Part shown: in pieces, positions 46,064 to 55,797 of the stretch
How the letters are laid out: every line of letters starts with the position of its first letter
Numbering within the stretch: position 1 is the stretch's first letter
Assembly (NCBI GenBank): GCA_964410945.1
Contig: CAYPJE010000008.1
Coordinates: forward strand, 1 to 64,000
Source of the DNA: CAYPJE01 sp964410945
GTDB taxonomy: Bacteria; Fidelibacterota; Marinisomatia; Marinisomatales; TCS56
Length of the DNA: 64,000 nucleotides
Direction of reading: 5' to 3'
Made by a program: the position numbers and the translations under genes
The notes under the pieces: model-generated
Seen by the model: only the letters and a program-made list of their open reading frames with translations
Database searches by the model: none
What the model was told of the DNA's origin: nothing

Positions 46064-46822
46064 TCAGGCATGCTTACGATTCAGTTTTGGAAAAGGAACA
46101 AACATATTTGAATTTTTAATGTATTCTTCATAGATCGGGAATTTCTTTTTCAATACTTCTTCCTCTTTATAGGCCGATAAAACATAGTATACTGTCAACA
46201 GGATCAGATTTAATACGATCCACATCGATCCACTGGCAATGACCATCCCGATCAATAAAATAATATTGGCTGTATAGATGGGGTGACGAACATAACGATA
46301 CAAACCTTCCTGAATAATATCTTTAGGCACAAACGAATCAAAGCAGGGACTGTATTCATTCCCAAGATTCAGCTTGGCCGTAACAAACAGGATTATGGCG
46401 ATTGTAGCAATTGATATCCCAAAATAGACCCAGAACACATGATTGTGAAATTCCAGAAATATAGGGGAATTGCTTAAAAATGAACCAATGCTGGCGACGA
46501 TTGTAGTGATTTGGATATACCGATACACAAAACTGAAACTGGACGGTGTTGGGATTTTTTCAGTTTTGCTTTCAGCATATTTTCGACCTTTATGGTTATA
46601 GAAATGAGCCGATATAAAAGCCATTGCAATTGCAAATAATGTGGCGATTATTCCATCAATTGTTACACTATTGATCCAACCCATTACTTTTGACAGGTAA
46701 TTAGTCCCCATAACAGCACCCTGATAATTCGCATAAACCGTAGCAGTAACGAACAAACCAGCAAACAAACCGCTTGCTACCTTGCCATTTCTCTTTTTTG
46801 GGGGATAAGTCTTTTTATTCAT
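46064..46822 (-). CDS. ICMT/PEMT-like membrane methyltransferase
   Basis: 252 residues with six or so membrane segments. The C-terminal 'EGLYRYVRHPIYTANIILL' (SAM-binding RHPxY motif) and 'EEEVLKKKFPIYEEYIK' define the isoprenylcysteine carboxyl-methyltransferase / phospholipid methyltransferase superfamily. Substrate unknown; bacterial members may methylate lipids or small molecules. 'GAGGTAGG' precedes the ATG. Confidence 0.8.
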   Translation of the reverse strand: MNKKTYPPKKRNGKVASGLFAGLFVTATVYANYQGAVMGTNYLSKVMGWINSVTIDGIIATLFAIAMAFISAHFYNHKGRKYAESKTEKIPTPSSFSFVYRYIQITTIVASIGSFLSNSPIFLEFHNHVFWVYFGISIATIAIILFVTAKLNLGNEYSPCFDSFVPKDIIQEGLYRYVRHPIYTANIILLIGMVIASGSMWIVLNLILLTVYYVLSAYKEEEVLKKKFPIYEEYIKNSNMFVPFPKLNRKHA

Positions 46823-46857
46823 ATCCTACCTCAATCCTAGATGATAATTGCTCATGG

Positions 46858-47049
46858 TTATTCATCAAATTTTGACCGTTCATTTTCTTCCATATAGCCA
46901 TGCTCAACAAGCCAATCTTCAAATATTTTAAGAATTTGATTGTTCAATGAACGATAGTTCTTGTTAGCCAGATTACGAACGATGGACCATATCCGTGCGG
47001 GCAGACGCACAGATTGCACTTTCATTTCCAGCGTTGTCTTTTTTGCCAT
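46858..47049 (-). CDS. Ribbon-helix-helix (Arc-like) DNA-binding protein
   Basis: 63 residues from the ATG at 47049; an upstream in-frame TTG would add 17 unsupported residues. 'VQSVRLPARIWSIVRNLANK' followed by 'SLNNQILKIFEDWLVEHG' matches the strand-helix-helix of Arc/CopG repressors. Probably a small dimeric regulator. It precedes the ICMT-like gene by 35 bases on the same strand and may autoregulate that unit. No toxin partner was recognised. Confidence 0.7.
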   Translation of the reverse strand: MAKKTTLEMKVQSVRLPARIWSIVRNLANKNYRSLNNQILKIFEDWLVEHGYMEENERSKFDE

Positions 47050-47204
47050 GACAAAATATAAAGGAGAATATCTATAATTAACAATATTTAACTGATTCAA
47101 TCTTATTTACACAATTTTGATCTATATTGTTCTTTGTTTAACTGTTTTACACCACTTTATGTTGATGTAATTCTTATTTGTCTATTATCATATACTTACC
47201 AGAT

Positions 47205-49610
47205 CTAAAAACTATAACCTGCCTTGAAATAGAAACAATATTGTCGCCCTTGATCGGTAAACACAGCCTTCGGCCCCTGACTGTAAACAGCTTCAATTAT
47301 ACCAACCGGAGTATAGATTTTAACGCCTAACCCAAATCCGGAAATCAAATCTTTATGCTGGTTTACCAGATCAAAATCGATGTCGTACAAAATGTTCGCA
47401 CCACAGAATACCATTAAATTTTTCCGGATGAAATAACGGTAATCCAATCGGGCAAACGTAAATTTATTTAACATAAGCTGCCCGTACTGGACACCCAGAA
47501 AATCATCCTTCCCGCCAAACATGAAATGTTTAACCTCCGGAAGATTGCTCCCTCCTCCATGCCGCAAATATAATCGCATACTGTGCAAGGTATTAAACGG
47601 ATGATAATAATCAGCAGCCAGTTCATACCGCGAGAACTCTACCTCTGACTCAACCCGCTTATAAAAACCGGCATAATCAATATCAATCTTGATTCCCTGT
47701 CGGGGAGCAGTATAATTGTCCAGGCGATCCAGATTATACTTAAAATTAAAACCGGAAAGGATATCATTCTCTACACTGGGGAACAAACCCAATTCAGGAA
47801 AGCCAACGGTAGTGTTGATTCTTAGATATTCCTGCTGGTATTCGGATTCCAGAATCCAGTCGTTTCCCTGTTGAATTCCTGCACCGGCACTCAACAGAAT
47901 CGACCGATAGCGATAGACAGCTATTTTACTGCCTGTTTCCGGATCGAACAGGTCAATAGGAATATCGGACGTATTCAGTTTTAAATATGGATAGATGGGA
48001 AAATCGAGTGTCCGGGATGGATAAAATATTTTCGACTCAAACTTATTCAAACCTAAAAACTGTACGGTATTATCCCATCTCACACCCGGTAGCAATATAT
48101 CGGTACCCTGCAGATTTAAAACACCCACAAATGCATAGCGTGAATCGTACCAGGCTCCCAGACGTAATTTGCGCAGTGAATTTTCTTCGATATTGATTAT
48201 CAGGTCTATTTTCTTCTCATCAACCGGATGTATCTCATAATCAATTTTCTCAAAGTAACCCAGGCCATATAAATCATCTATTCTGTTTTGCACAGTTTTA
48301 ACATTGAATCGCTCTCCGGGTTTGATACCAAGTAAGCGATAAATAAATGAAAATGATAGTCTTTCGTTACCGGTAATTCTCACACCGTTAATCAACGGAT
48401 ATTTTTTGTCAACAACCTCAATGAAAAGTTTGACATAATCGGTCTTATACTGAATCAGCTTATAATCAATTTTCTTAAAATACCCGGTAAGGAGCATTTT
48501 TTGAATCTGCTGCTCAAGCATTTCCTGATCGAAGTAATCGTTCGGTTTTATTTGCAGCAATCCATAAATAGTAGGAAATGGCAAATAGGTATTCCCAACA
48601 ATCGACAATGAATGAATCCTGATCGAATCGGCGTATTCAATTCTCTGATTTAGATCAGCTGATTTATACTGATCCAGTGTCGCCTTCAGATCCATCAGTT
48701 CCGAACGCGATTTAGCGGCTGCCACCTCACCATTTTTAATCAAATCAACGATCTTATGTCGTTCGAAATCGATTCCCCGGAAAGCTTCCAGCTCGGTGTA
48801 TATGTGAATATCGGCATCTTTGGTACCTTCATATAACTGGGCCCGGCGAACTATATTACCGGATTCGATTAAAATGTCAATTCCGTATTTAAGATCTGAG
48901 TAGGTCCGCGAATTCCACCCAACCGATACAGCTATAATAATATCCGCCCCCATTTCACGGGCTGTCGATACAGGGCAATTATCAAGCAGGCCACCATCGA
49001 CCAGCAGTGAGTCTCCCCATTGTACCGGTGAAAACACGGTTGGAATCGACATGGTTGAGCGCATCGCTTTTGCCAACGATCCCTCATTTAGAATTACCAA
49101 CTGACCAGAATTCAAATCAACTGCTGTACAGCGGAAAGGAATTGGTAACTGGTCAAAATCCGTAATATGTGCATATGGAAAGGTCAGTTGCGATAATTTT
49201 AACGCTATATTCTGTCCTTTCACCAGTCCGCTGGATGGAACCGGCAGATAATTTTCGATACCAAATTCCAACTGGTATTTACCTACATCAATTTTTTGAA
49301 AATAGGGCAGTTGGTTACGCGGAGGTATATCAGAAAATAATTTTTCCCAGTCCATATCCAAAGCCAGCTTCTCCAGCTCCGTGCCCGAATAACCGATCGA
49401 ATACAGCGCTCCCAGCAATCCACCCATGCTCGTTCCGGCGATATAATCAATTGGAATTTCCAGGGAATCGATCAATTTGATAACACCGACATGAGCCAGC
49501 CCCATGGCAGCTCCGCCGGACAACACCAGTCCAATTTTCGGACGATCCTGTCCGCTGGATTGTGAGCTACCAAGAATAATCAGTAATATAATTATACCAC
49601 GCTTAAACAT
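47205..49610 (-). CDS. Patatin-POTRA-barrel protein (PlpD-like, type Vd)
   Basis: 801 residues from the ATG at 49610 (a GTG four codons upstream is possible). Signal peptide, then patatin domain: oxyanion 'LVLSGGAAMG', nucleophile Ser61 in 'AGTSMGG' and Asp205 in 'VDGGLLDN'. Two POTRA-like repeats follow (about 325-480), then a C-terminal outer-membrane barrel with 'HFMFGGKDDFLGVQYGQL' and final Phe. Such proteins anchor or secrete a phospholipase through the barrel. Single gene. Confidence 0.92.
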   Translation of the reverse strand: MFKRGIIILLIILGSSQSSGQDRPKIGLVLSGGAAMGLAHVGVIKLIDSLEIPIDYIAGTSMGGLLGALYSIGYSGTELEKLALDMDWEKLFSDIPPRNQLPYFQKIDVGKYQLEFGIENYLPVPSSGLVKGQNIALKLSQLTFPYAHITDFDQLPIPFRCTAVDLNSGQLVILNEGSLAKAMRSTMSIPTVFSPVQWGDSLLVDGGLLDNCPVSTAREMGADIIIAVSVGWNSRTYSDLKYGIDILIESGNIVRRAQLYEGTKDADIHIYTELEAFRGIDFERHKIVDLIKNGEVAAAKSRSELMDLKATLDQYKSADLNQRIEYADSIRIHSLSIVGNTYLPFPTIYGLLQIKPNDYFDQEMLEQQIQKMLLTGYFKKIDYKLIQYKTDYVKLFIEVVDKKYPLINGVRITGNERLSFSFIYRLLGIKPGERFNVKTVQNRIDDLYGLGYFEKIDYEIHPVDEKKIDLIINIEENSLRKLRLGAWYDSRYAFVGVLNLQGTDILLPGVRWDNTVQFLGLNKFESKIFYPSRTLDFPIYPYLKLNTSDIPIDLFDPETGSKIAVYRYRSILLSAGAGIQQGNDWILESEYQQEYLRINTTVGFPELGLFPSVENDILSGFNFKYNLDRLDNYTAPRQGIKIDIDYAGFYKRVESEVEFSRYELAADYYHPFNTLHSMRLYLRHGGGSNLPEVKHFMFGGKDDFLGVQYGQLMLNKFTFARLDYRYFIRKNLMVFCGANILYDIDFDLVNQHKDLISGFGLGVKIYTPVGIIEAVYSQGPKAVFTDQGRQYCFYFKAGYSF

Positions 49611-49636
49611 GGTTGATCCCACTATTGTTCATCGTT

Positions 49637-50653
49637 TCATTTTTGTCGCACTGAGCTTCCGATATACTGTAGAATTATATTTTTTGTAGCCTTAACTCCA
49701 TCAATATGGGTCCGTTCCACACCATGGGAACTGCTTACCCCCGGCCCGATCAGCGCCACCCTGAGATCCATACCGGCGGCCAGGGCACTGCCACCATCAC
49801 TCCCGTAATAGGGGAAAATATCTACTTGGAATGGGATCTTATTCACCCGGGCCAGCTTTACCAGTCGCTGGCGAAATTCATGGTCGTAGGGGCCGTTGCT
49901 GTCTTTGGCACAGATCGAAACAGCCGTTTCCCGTCCGGTTACATTCTCACCAACAACTCCCATATCGGCCACCAGCAGCTCCTTCGCCGATTGTGGTATC
50001 CCAGCCGAACCGCCGTGGCCAACTTCCTCATAATTCGAAAAGAAAAAACCGATTGAATGTTGTTTAATATCATCAGCATTATTTAGCAATATATCCAGCA
50101 TCACACCGGAACAGGCTTTATCATCGAGGAACCGTGATTTGATAAAACCGGTCTCAGTATATTCAAAACGGGGATCAAAGAAAATAAAATCACCAGGAGC
50201 AATACCCAGTTTCTCTGTTGCTTTCCGGTCGGAAGTAACAGCATCCACTCGAATATGCATTTTCTCCATTTTCCGTTCGGTTTTGGATAATTCGCGATTT
50301 ACATGAGCCGCCGGATTGTTGATTAAAAAGGTACCACGATATTCCTTCCCCTTCTCTGTCAATACTGAAACATGTTCCCCCTCGAAGCTGTTGGGCGGCC
50401 AGCCGCCAATCTGCGTTATTTCCAATGTCCCATCGCTTTTTATATATTTAACCATACCACCAAGGGTATCAATATGTCCCGCAATCACTGATTCAGGTGA
50501 ATCCGTTGTTGAAACCAGTAAACCTCCCTTGTTGGTTTCTGTTATTACATACTCCATATTACGCAGTCGGTTTTTAATATGTGTAACAATGGCACTGGTA
50601 TATCCGCTGGGAGAGTTAATTCCAATCAATTCACTAATGATGTCAACAGTCAT
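49637..50653 (-). CDS. M42-family aminopeptidase (glutamyl aminopeptidase / FrvX type)
   Basis: 338 residues. Metal ligands and catalytic residues are visible: 'AGHIDTLGGMV', 'SRFLDDKACSGVML', 'NYEEVGHGGSAGIP', 'ADMGVV' and 'YYGSDGG'. M42 enzymes are large oligomeric cytosolic aminopeptidases. It lies just upstream of the patatin gene on the same strand, 26 bases away. Confidence 0.9.
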   Translation of the reverse strand: MTVDIISELIGINSPSGYTSAIVTHIKNRLRNMEYVITETNKGGLLVSTTDSPESVIAGHIDTLGGMVKYIKSDGTLEITQIGGWPPNSFEGEHVSVLTEKGKEYRGTFLINNPAAHVNRELSKTERKMEKMHIRVDAVTSDRKATEKLGIAPGDFIFFDPRFEYTETGFIKSRFLDDKACSGVMLDILLNNADDIKQHSIGFFFSNYEEVGHGGSAGIPQSAKELLVADMGVVGENVTGRETAVSICAKDSNGPYDHEFRQRLVKLARVNKIPFQVDIFPYYGSDGGSALAAGMDLRVALIGPGVSSSHGVERTHIDGVKATKNIILQYIGSSVRQK

Positions 50654-50867
50654 TTATTCACCTTAAATATTTAATTTGTACTTGATAAAGTTACATGATT
50701 ATTTCCAATAGATAAACCGGATCAGGAATTCGGCGCTATCAACAAATAATTCGTCGAATCATGAAGGAAATGTTCTAATTTACCGAACTGCATATAGCTC
50801 ATAATCTCTTGTTAGTCACATTAGCTGACAAAATTTATTTAATTGATCACAGAAAGGATAATGATTA

Positions 50868-51563
50868 ATGAAACATATATTAATCGGCACTCTGATTCTT
50901 ATGCTTCTGGCTTGTAGCGGTACTGAGCAGACCGCCGAGATCACCAAACTGGAATCACGCCAGGATTCGATCAGCTATTCGATCGGAATGGATATTGGCG
51001 GTACACTGAACATGCAATTCATCGAAGTTGACCCGGCGGTATTATACCAGGGTTTTAAAGATGGATACGGTGAAGGATCCGAGCTGATACCGATGGATCA
51101 GCGTCAGGCTATCCTGATGGCCTATCAGCAGGAATTGCGTGTTGTCCAGGCTGAAAAACGCCAGGAAATGACGGCCAAGAATCTGATGGAAGCCAATGAT
51201 TTTCTTAACGAGAACAGTGGAAACGACGGGGTGATTGTACTCCCCAGCGGATTACAGTACAAAGTTCTGGTTACCGGTGACGGACCGGTACCAACCAGCC
51301 AGGACCGTGTAAAAGTACACTATGCCGGTAAATTACTGGATGGAACTGAATTTGACAGTTCTCATCGTCGGGGACAACCGGCAACCTTCGGAGTAACCGG
51401 TGTAATCAAAGGTTGGGTCGAAGCCCTTCAACTGATGCAAGTCGGTTCTAAATGGGAGCTCTATATTCCCCCTGCTCTAGGTTACGGCGAACGTGGTTCA
51501 CAGAATATTCCGCCTAATTCAGCATTGATTTTTGAAGTGGAGTTGCTAGAAATAGTAAACTGA
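50868..51563 (+). CDS. FKBP-type peptidyl-prolyl isomerase lipoprotein (FkpA/Mip-like)
   Basis: 231 residues. Lipobox 'MLLAC' (Cys16), helical FKBP-N dimerisation domain (about 33-110), then FKBP domain with 'KVHYAGKLLDGTEFDSS', 'GWVEALQLMQVGSKWELYIP', 'LGYGERGS' and 'IPPNSALIFEVELLEI'. An envelope folding catalyst. 'AGAAAGGA' precedes the ATG. Confidence 0.93.
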   Translation: MKHILIGTLILMLLACSGTEQTAEITKLESRQDSISYSIGMDIGGTLNMQFIEVDPAVLYQGFKDGYGEGSELIPMDQRQAILMAYQQELRVVQAEKRQEMTAKNLMEANDFLNENSGNDGVIVLPSGLQYKVLVTGDGPVPTSQDRVKVHYAGKLLDGTEFDSSHRRGQPATFGVTGVIKGWVEALQLMQVGSKWELYIPPALGYGERGSQNIPPNSALIFEVELLEIVN

Positions 51564-51570
51564 ATTTCTG

Positions 51571-51592
51571 GGGGCGGTTGAAAAACCGCCCC
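51571..51592. terminator. Bidirectional terminator between FKBP and minus-strand gene
   Basis: Nine-base perfect GC-rich arms (GGGGCGGTT / AACCGCCCC) with a GAAA tetraloop, exactly between the two converging stop codons. Confidence 0.8.
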
Positions 51593-52588
51593 TTAAAATA
51601 TCAACTGGGGCTGGAGAATGATCTGGTTGGTATGTTTCCATGCTTCCAGAAATGTATCGGTTTGAATGTCATATTCCGGGAAATGCTCCTGAAGCCAACC
51701 CAGCCTGATACCTAATAACAGCTTCCCGATTGACTTGTACTTTGTGTAATCGATGTATACACGCGTTAAATCGCTTAAATTTTTTGAAGATAATTGAAGT
51801 TCTATGGTCCACGAATAATTCGCTGTCAGTTGCCACCCTTTTTGATTTTTATCGGTATTGTGTAATTTTGAAAACAGCGTTAAGGTATTTGGTATTTCCG
51901 GGATTCCATAATCCCGGTATCCAGCCTTGAAATCCCAGAATCTTTTCCGTCTTCCCGGATTTCCTTCCCCTTTCATTTTCCATTCCAGCCGCCACCAATC
52001 CGATTTAACTAACCGGCTTTGAAATATCTGATTGTGGCCGGCTGTCAAAACGAATCCTGATATTCCACGCGCAGCAACCTGCAGATTGAATTCGTCATCC
52101 AGTTCCCAGTAAGTAGATATATCACCCAAGAAAACACTGGTGGACCAGGGTTCCTGGTAACCGGCGCCCAACGATCGGATTAAATTAATTTCATCGGATA
52201 CTGTAAATCTTCTGTAAAGTGATCCATTATCCCGCATCATAATTACGGACAACCAGGCTAACGGGTATTCCGTCAATTCCAGTAGCAGAAATCTTGGCCG
52301 TACCGATTTATTGATCATGTTCCGGAATAATGCTTTAATATCATTATCCCAGATATCAATATCATTTGGTTCATAAAAAGATAAATAAATATTCTGATAT
52401 GTACGATAAGGGCCGGCCACAAAACTTAAACCAAGGTTGGTACCGATAAACTCAAAATGCCGATGATAACCAGAAGATAATCGAACCAGACAATTTTTGC
52501 CATCATCAGTTGGTTCATCGTCATTCTGGCTCTGGAAGCAGAAGCTGGCAGTCAACAGAACCAATAAAAATATTAATTGTTGTCGCAT
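51593..52588 (-). CDS. Unrecognised outer-membrane barrel-like protein
   Basis: 331 residues. Signal peptide ends near 'ASFCFQ'. The rest alternates aromatic and polar residues ('LLLELTEYPLAWLSVIMM', 'WRLEWKMKGEGN', 'LQLSSKNLSDLTRVYIDYT') and ends 'IILQPQLIF' with terminal Phe, as in barrel proteins. No enzyme motif. No family is recognised. Confidence 0.6.
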   Translation of the reverse strand: MRQQLIFLLVLLTASFCFQSQNDDEPTDDGKNCLVRLSSGYHRHFEFIGTNLGLSFVAGPYRTYQNIYLSFYEPNDIDIWDNDIKALFRNMINKSVRPRFLLLELTEYPLAWLSVIMMRDNGSLYRRFTVSDEINLIRSLGAGYQEPWSTSVFLGDISTYWELDDEFNLQVAARGISGFVLTAGHNQIFQSRLVKSDWWRLEWKMKGEGNPGRRKRFWDFKAGYRDYGIPEIPNTLTLFSKLHNTDKNQKGWQLTANYSWTIELQLSSKNLSDLTRVYIDYTKYKSIGKLLLGIRLGWLQEHFPEYDIQTDTFLEAWKHTNQIILQPQLIF

Positions 52589-52727
52589 TGCAGACGATTA
52601 TTTTCAGTAAATATAACTTCAATCGCCATAGTAATCCTAGCTCATCAGAACCATCGTTAATGATGATTCACTTCACCTGACCGGTGTAACTTCAAACCTT
52701 TAAAAATGCAACAACACCAGATTCAAG

Positions 52728-55700
52728 ATGATTAAACGACTCGCACTGATATTACTTACAGCTTTATTCACCGGTTGCGCATCCCACCTGGATGTTGACG
52801 CCGATTCACAATACGATTACAAAAGCCAGGATTTCCGGACCAGGAAAGTTCATCGTCGCGCCGAAAAATACCTTTCCAAGGGAATGGCGGGAGAGCTGGC
52901 TGTTCCGGTACATGAAAAAACAGCAGTCGAAATGGTTAAGCTGGACCGGGCAAACCGTTCCATTGATATATTTTACAGTAAACATTTTTCCTATTCACCG
53001 CTGAGAAAAACGAATGTAGCCCAGCTAAATGAGCAAATACGCAGGGAATTCGGGTGGCGCTATCGTAATTATTCGATCACTATCCGTTCCCTGGGCGAAC
53101 CAATTGAAAGCCTGATACCTAATTTTTACCGCAATCCACCGGACCGTGACACAAACCGTTTACCAAATAACCGATCTTTACCGCCATTACCGTTTGTAAC
53201 AAAAAAACACCAGCCGGTTTTACCTGTCCGTGGGCTTCAAAATCATACTGTCGCCCTCTGGGCCAGTCACGGCTGGTATTATGATAATAACGGTAAACAC
53301 TGGTCCTGGCAGAGGCCGAGACTGTTCCAATCTGTGGAAGACCTTTTGCCCCTCTCCTTCACTCTCCAATATCTGATACCAATGCTGGAAAATGCCGGAG
53401 CGTATGTATTTACACCACGCGAAAGGGATCTACAAACTAATGAAGTTATTGTTGATAATGACACCCCTGAATTGAACGGCAGGTATGCTGAGAAAACCAG
53501 CGGTGGAAACATTTGGCTTACTGCTCCTGATCCTGGATTTTCCATTGGTTTAACACCCTATGTCAGTGGTGATAATCCCTTTGCGCTGGGAACCAGCCGG
53601 TTCGGAAAAACAAACAATCAAAATGACCTGACCGCGGAATGGATACCGGAGATACCGGAAACCGGACGCTACTCAGTTCAAATCGCCTATCATTCCACAG
53701 ACAGCTCTACTGCCAAGGCTTTGTATACCGTTTATCATCGCGGCGGGAAAACAGAATACATGGTCAATCAGCAGATTGGTGGCGGTACCTGGATTTATCT
53801 GGGAGAATTTGATTTCTCGGCCGGTATTAATCCCACTTCCGGGAAAGTAGTCCTGAACAGCGGTGAAACCGGTCCTGGAAGAATTATTTCCGCTGATGCC
53901 ATCAAATTCGGGGGTGGAATGGGTGATATTGCCCGGGAAGGTCAGATCAGCCGCCGTGCCCGTTATATTGAGGCTGCCCGCTACTATTTGCAATATGCTG
54001 GCATCCATGACACCCTGGTTTACAATTTAAACGCTGACACCCTTGATTATACCGACGATTATCAATGCCGGGGAGAATGGGTCAATTATCTGAAAGGCGC
54101 CCCATACGGCCCCAATCGCGACCGGTCAGTCCAAGGCCTTGGTATCCCCATCGATGTTTCACTGGCTTTTCATACCGACGCAGGAATAAAACACAATGAA
54201 GCAGTGGGCACACTATCCATATACAGTTACGAGGATATCGATTCCAGCTTGACCTTTCCTGATGGTATGTCGCGTCTGGCGAACCGCGATTTAGCCGATA
54301 TACTGCAAACACAGATTGTTGATGACATTCGCTGGAAATATGACTCCAGCTGGCCCCGCCGGTATCTGATGAATGCCGGGTACAGCGAAACCTATCGGCC
54401 TAATGTACCGTCCGCATTGATTGAACTGCTGTCCCATCAGAATTTTTACGATATGCAGTTTGCCAATGATCCGCTTTTCAAATTTGATGCCAGCCGATCG
54501 ATCTATAAAGGAATACTTAAATTTATTGCCACTCAGTACGACCGGGAGTATGTTGTCCAACCCCTGCCGGTAGACCATTTCAATTTGAAGACAGATAATG
54601 GCAATATTGAATTAAGCTGGCAACCAGTTAAAGATATACTTGAACCTACCGCCGTAGCTGACGGGTATATAGTATATCTCCGTGAAGATGCCAATAGCTT
54701 CGACAACGGCAGATACATTGATTCGGTCAATCATTGGATACATAAAGATATTATACCAGGGATTACTTACAGCTATAAAGTAACGGCAGTAAACAAGGGT
54801 GGTGAAAGCTTCCCATCGGAAGTGCTGTCAGCCTGTATCTTCCCGGCTGATACGATTCCTGTTCTAATCGTAAACGGTTTCGACCGCGTCTCCGCCCCGG
54901 TTATTATCGCAGACAGTGACAAAAGCGGCTTCCAGCCAACAATCGACAATGGCGTATCCGATCATTATAGTTTCAGCTATTCCGGCCCACAGATCGATTA
55001 CGATACAAAATCACCGTTCATTTCCAATATCAACCCCGGGCACGGTGCCAGTGCTTCAAATTATGAAACCCGTATTCTCCCCGGTAACACACACGATTTT
55101 ACCTTTATCCACGGTCAGGCAATTAAAGCGAATCATAGATCGTTCATATCCACCAGTGATGAAGCGGTCGAGGCAGGGCTCATCGATTTGAAAGCCTACC
55201 GGACAGTGGATTTTCTGCTGGGTGAAGAACGGCAGACTGCCAGCCCTGGCCGAAAACAGATTGTCTCATTCAAGACTCTATCCACTGCGTTACAGGACAG
55301 TATTCAAAACTATCTGAACACCGGAGGTGGATTAATTTTTAGCGGTGCCTATATCGGGACAGACTTGAACACCAGTAACACTGATAAGCAATATTCCAAT
55401 CAAATATTGAAATTCAATTTACTCATGGACCAGGCTGTCAAGACCGGAGGTGTTTTTGCCGCTGACACCCTATTTGCCCCAAATGAGTTTGATTTTCAAT
55501 TCAACACAGGTTCCAGCAATACTATCTATACAGTGGAATCACCGGATGCCCTGCTGAGTATTCCCGATGAATCGGTTACCATCCTGAGGTACAATGAAAA
55601 TCACTATGGTGCAGCAATCGGTTACAAGGGTGATTATGCTCTGATCGTTTGCGGCTTTCCCCTGGAAACCATTATCGACGAGGATGATCGTATCAAACTG

Positions 55701-55790
55701 TTTGGGTTTGCGCTTAACTATCTGGCAGGAGATTTTCGTACCAGTGTATCAAATCCTGAAAATCTGATACCTGAAGAGAACCAAGAATAA
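52728..55790 (+). CDS. 'Xanthan lyase'-like lipoprotein with amidase-3-like core and golvesin-type domain
   Basis: 1020 residues, lipobox 'LFTGC' (Cys17). The order matches Bacteroidota proteins annotated as xanthan lyase: 'HTVALWASHGWYYDN', 'PMLENAGAYVFTPRERD', a beta-sandwich insert ('GRYSVQIAYHS', 'GGGTWIYLGEFDFSAG'), 'CRGEWVNYL', 'DVSLAFHTDAG', 'ELLSHQNFYDM', Fn3 ('VKDILEPTAVADGYIVYL') and a C-terminal glutamine-amidotransferase-like region. 'SHGWYY', 'ENAGAYV..RERD' and 'AFHTDAG' resemble the HxGH, RTRD and SxHANA elements of zinc amidases of the amidase-3 fold. A role in cell-wall or matrix hydrolysis is inferred; no lyase motif is visible. Confidence 0.8.
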   Translation: MIKRLALILLTALFTGCASHLDVDADSQYDYKSQDFRTRKVHRRAEKYLSKGMAGELAVPVHEKTAVEMVKLDRANRSIDIFYSKHFSYSPLRKTNVAQLNEQIRREFGWRYRNYSITIRSLGEPIESLIPNFYRNPPDRDTNRLPNNRSLPPLPFVTKKHQPVLPVRGLQNHTVALWASHGWYYDNNGKHWSWQRPRLFQSVEDLLPLSFTLQYLIPMLENAGAYVFTPRERDLQTNEVIVDNDTPELNGRYAEKTSGGNIWLTAPDPGFSIGLTPYVSGDNPFALGTSRFGKTNNQNDLTAEWIPEIPETGRYSVQIAYHSTDSSTAKALYTVYHRGGKTEYMVNQQIGGGTWIYLGEFDFSAGINPTSGKVVLNSGETGPGRIISADAIKFGGGMGDIAREGQISRRARYIEAARYYLQYAGIHDTLVYNLNADTLDYTDDYQCRGEWVNYLKGAPYGPNRDRSVQGLGIPIDVSLAFHTDAGIKHNEAVGTLSIYSYEDIDSSLTFPDGMSRLANRDLADILQTQIVDDIRWKYDSSWPRRYLMNAGYSETYRPNVPSALIELLSHQNFYDMQFANDPLFKFDASRSIYKGILKFIATQYDREYVVQPLPVDHFNLKTDNGNIELSWQPVKDILEPTAVADGYIVYLREDANSFDNGRYIDSVNHWIHKDIIPGITYSYKVTAVNKGGESFPSEVLSACIFPADTIPVLIVNGFDRVSAPVIIADSDKSGFQPTIDNGVSDHYSFSYSGPQIDYDTKSPFISNINPGHGASASNYETRILPGNTHDFTFIHGQAIKANHRSFISTSDEAVEAGLIDLKAYRTVDFLLGEERQTASPGRKQIVSFKTLSTALQDSIQNYLNTGGGLIFSGAYIGTDLNTSNTDKQYSNQILKFNLLMDQAVKTGGVFAADTLFAPNEFDFQFNTGSSNTIYTVESPDALLSIPDESVTILRYNENHYGAAIGYKGDYALIVCGFPLETIIDEDDRIKLFGFALNYLAGDFRTSVSNPENLIPEENQE

Positions 55791-55797
55791 TAGTTCC

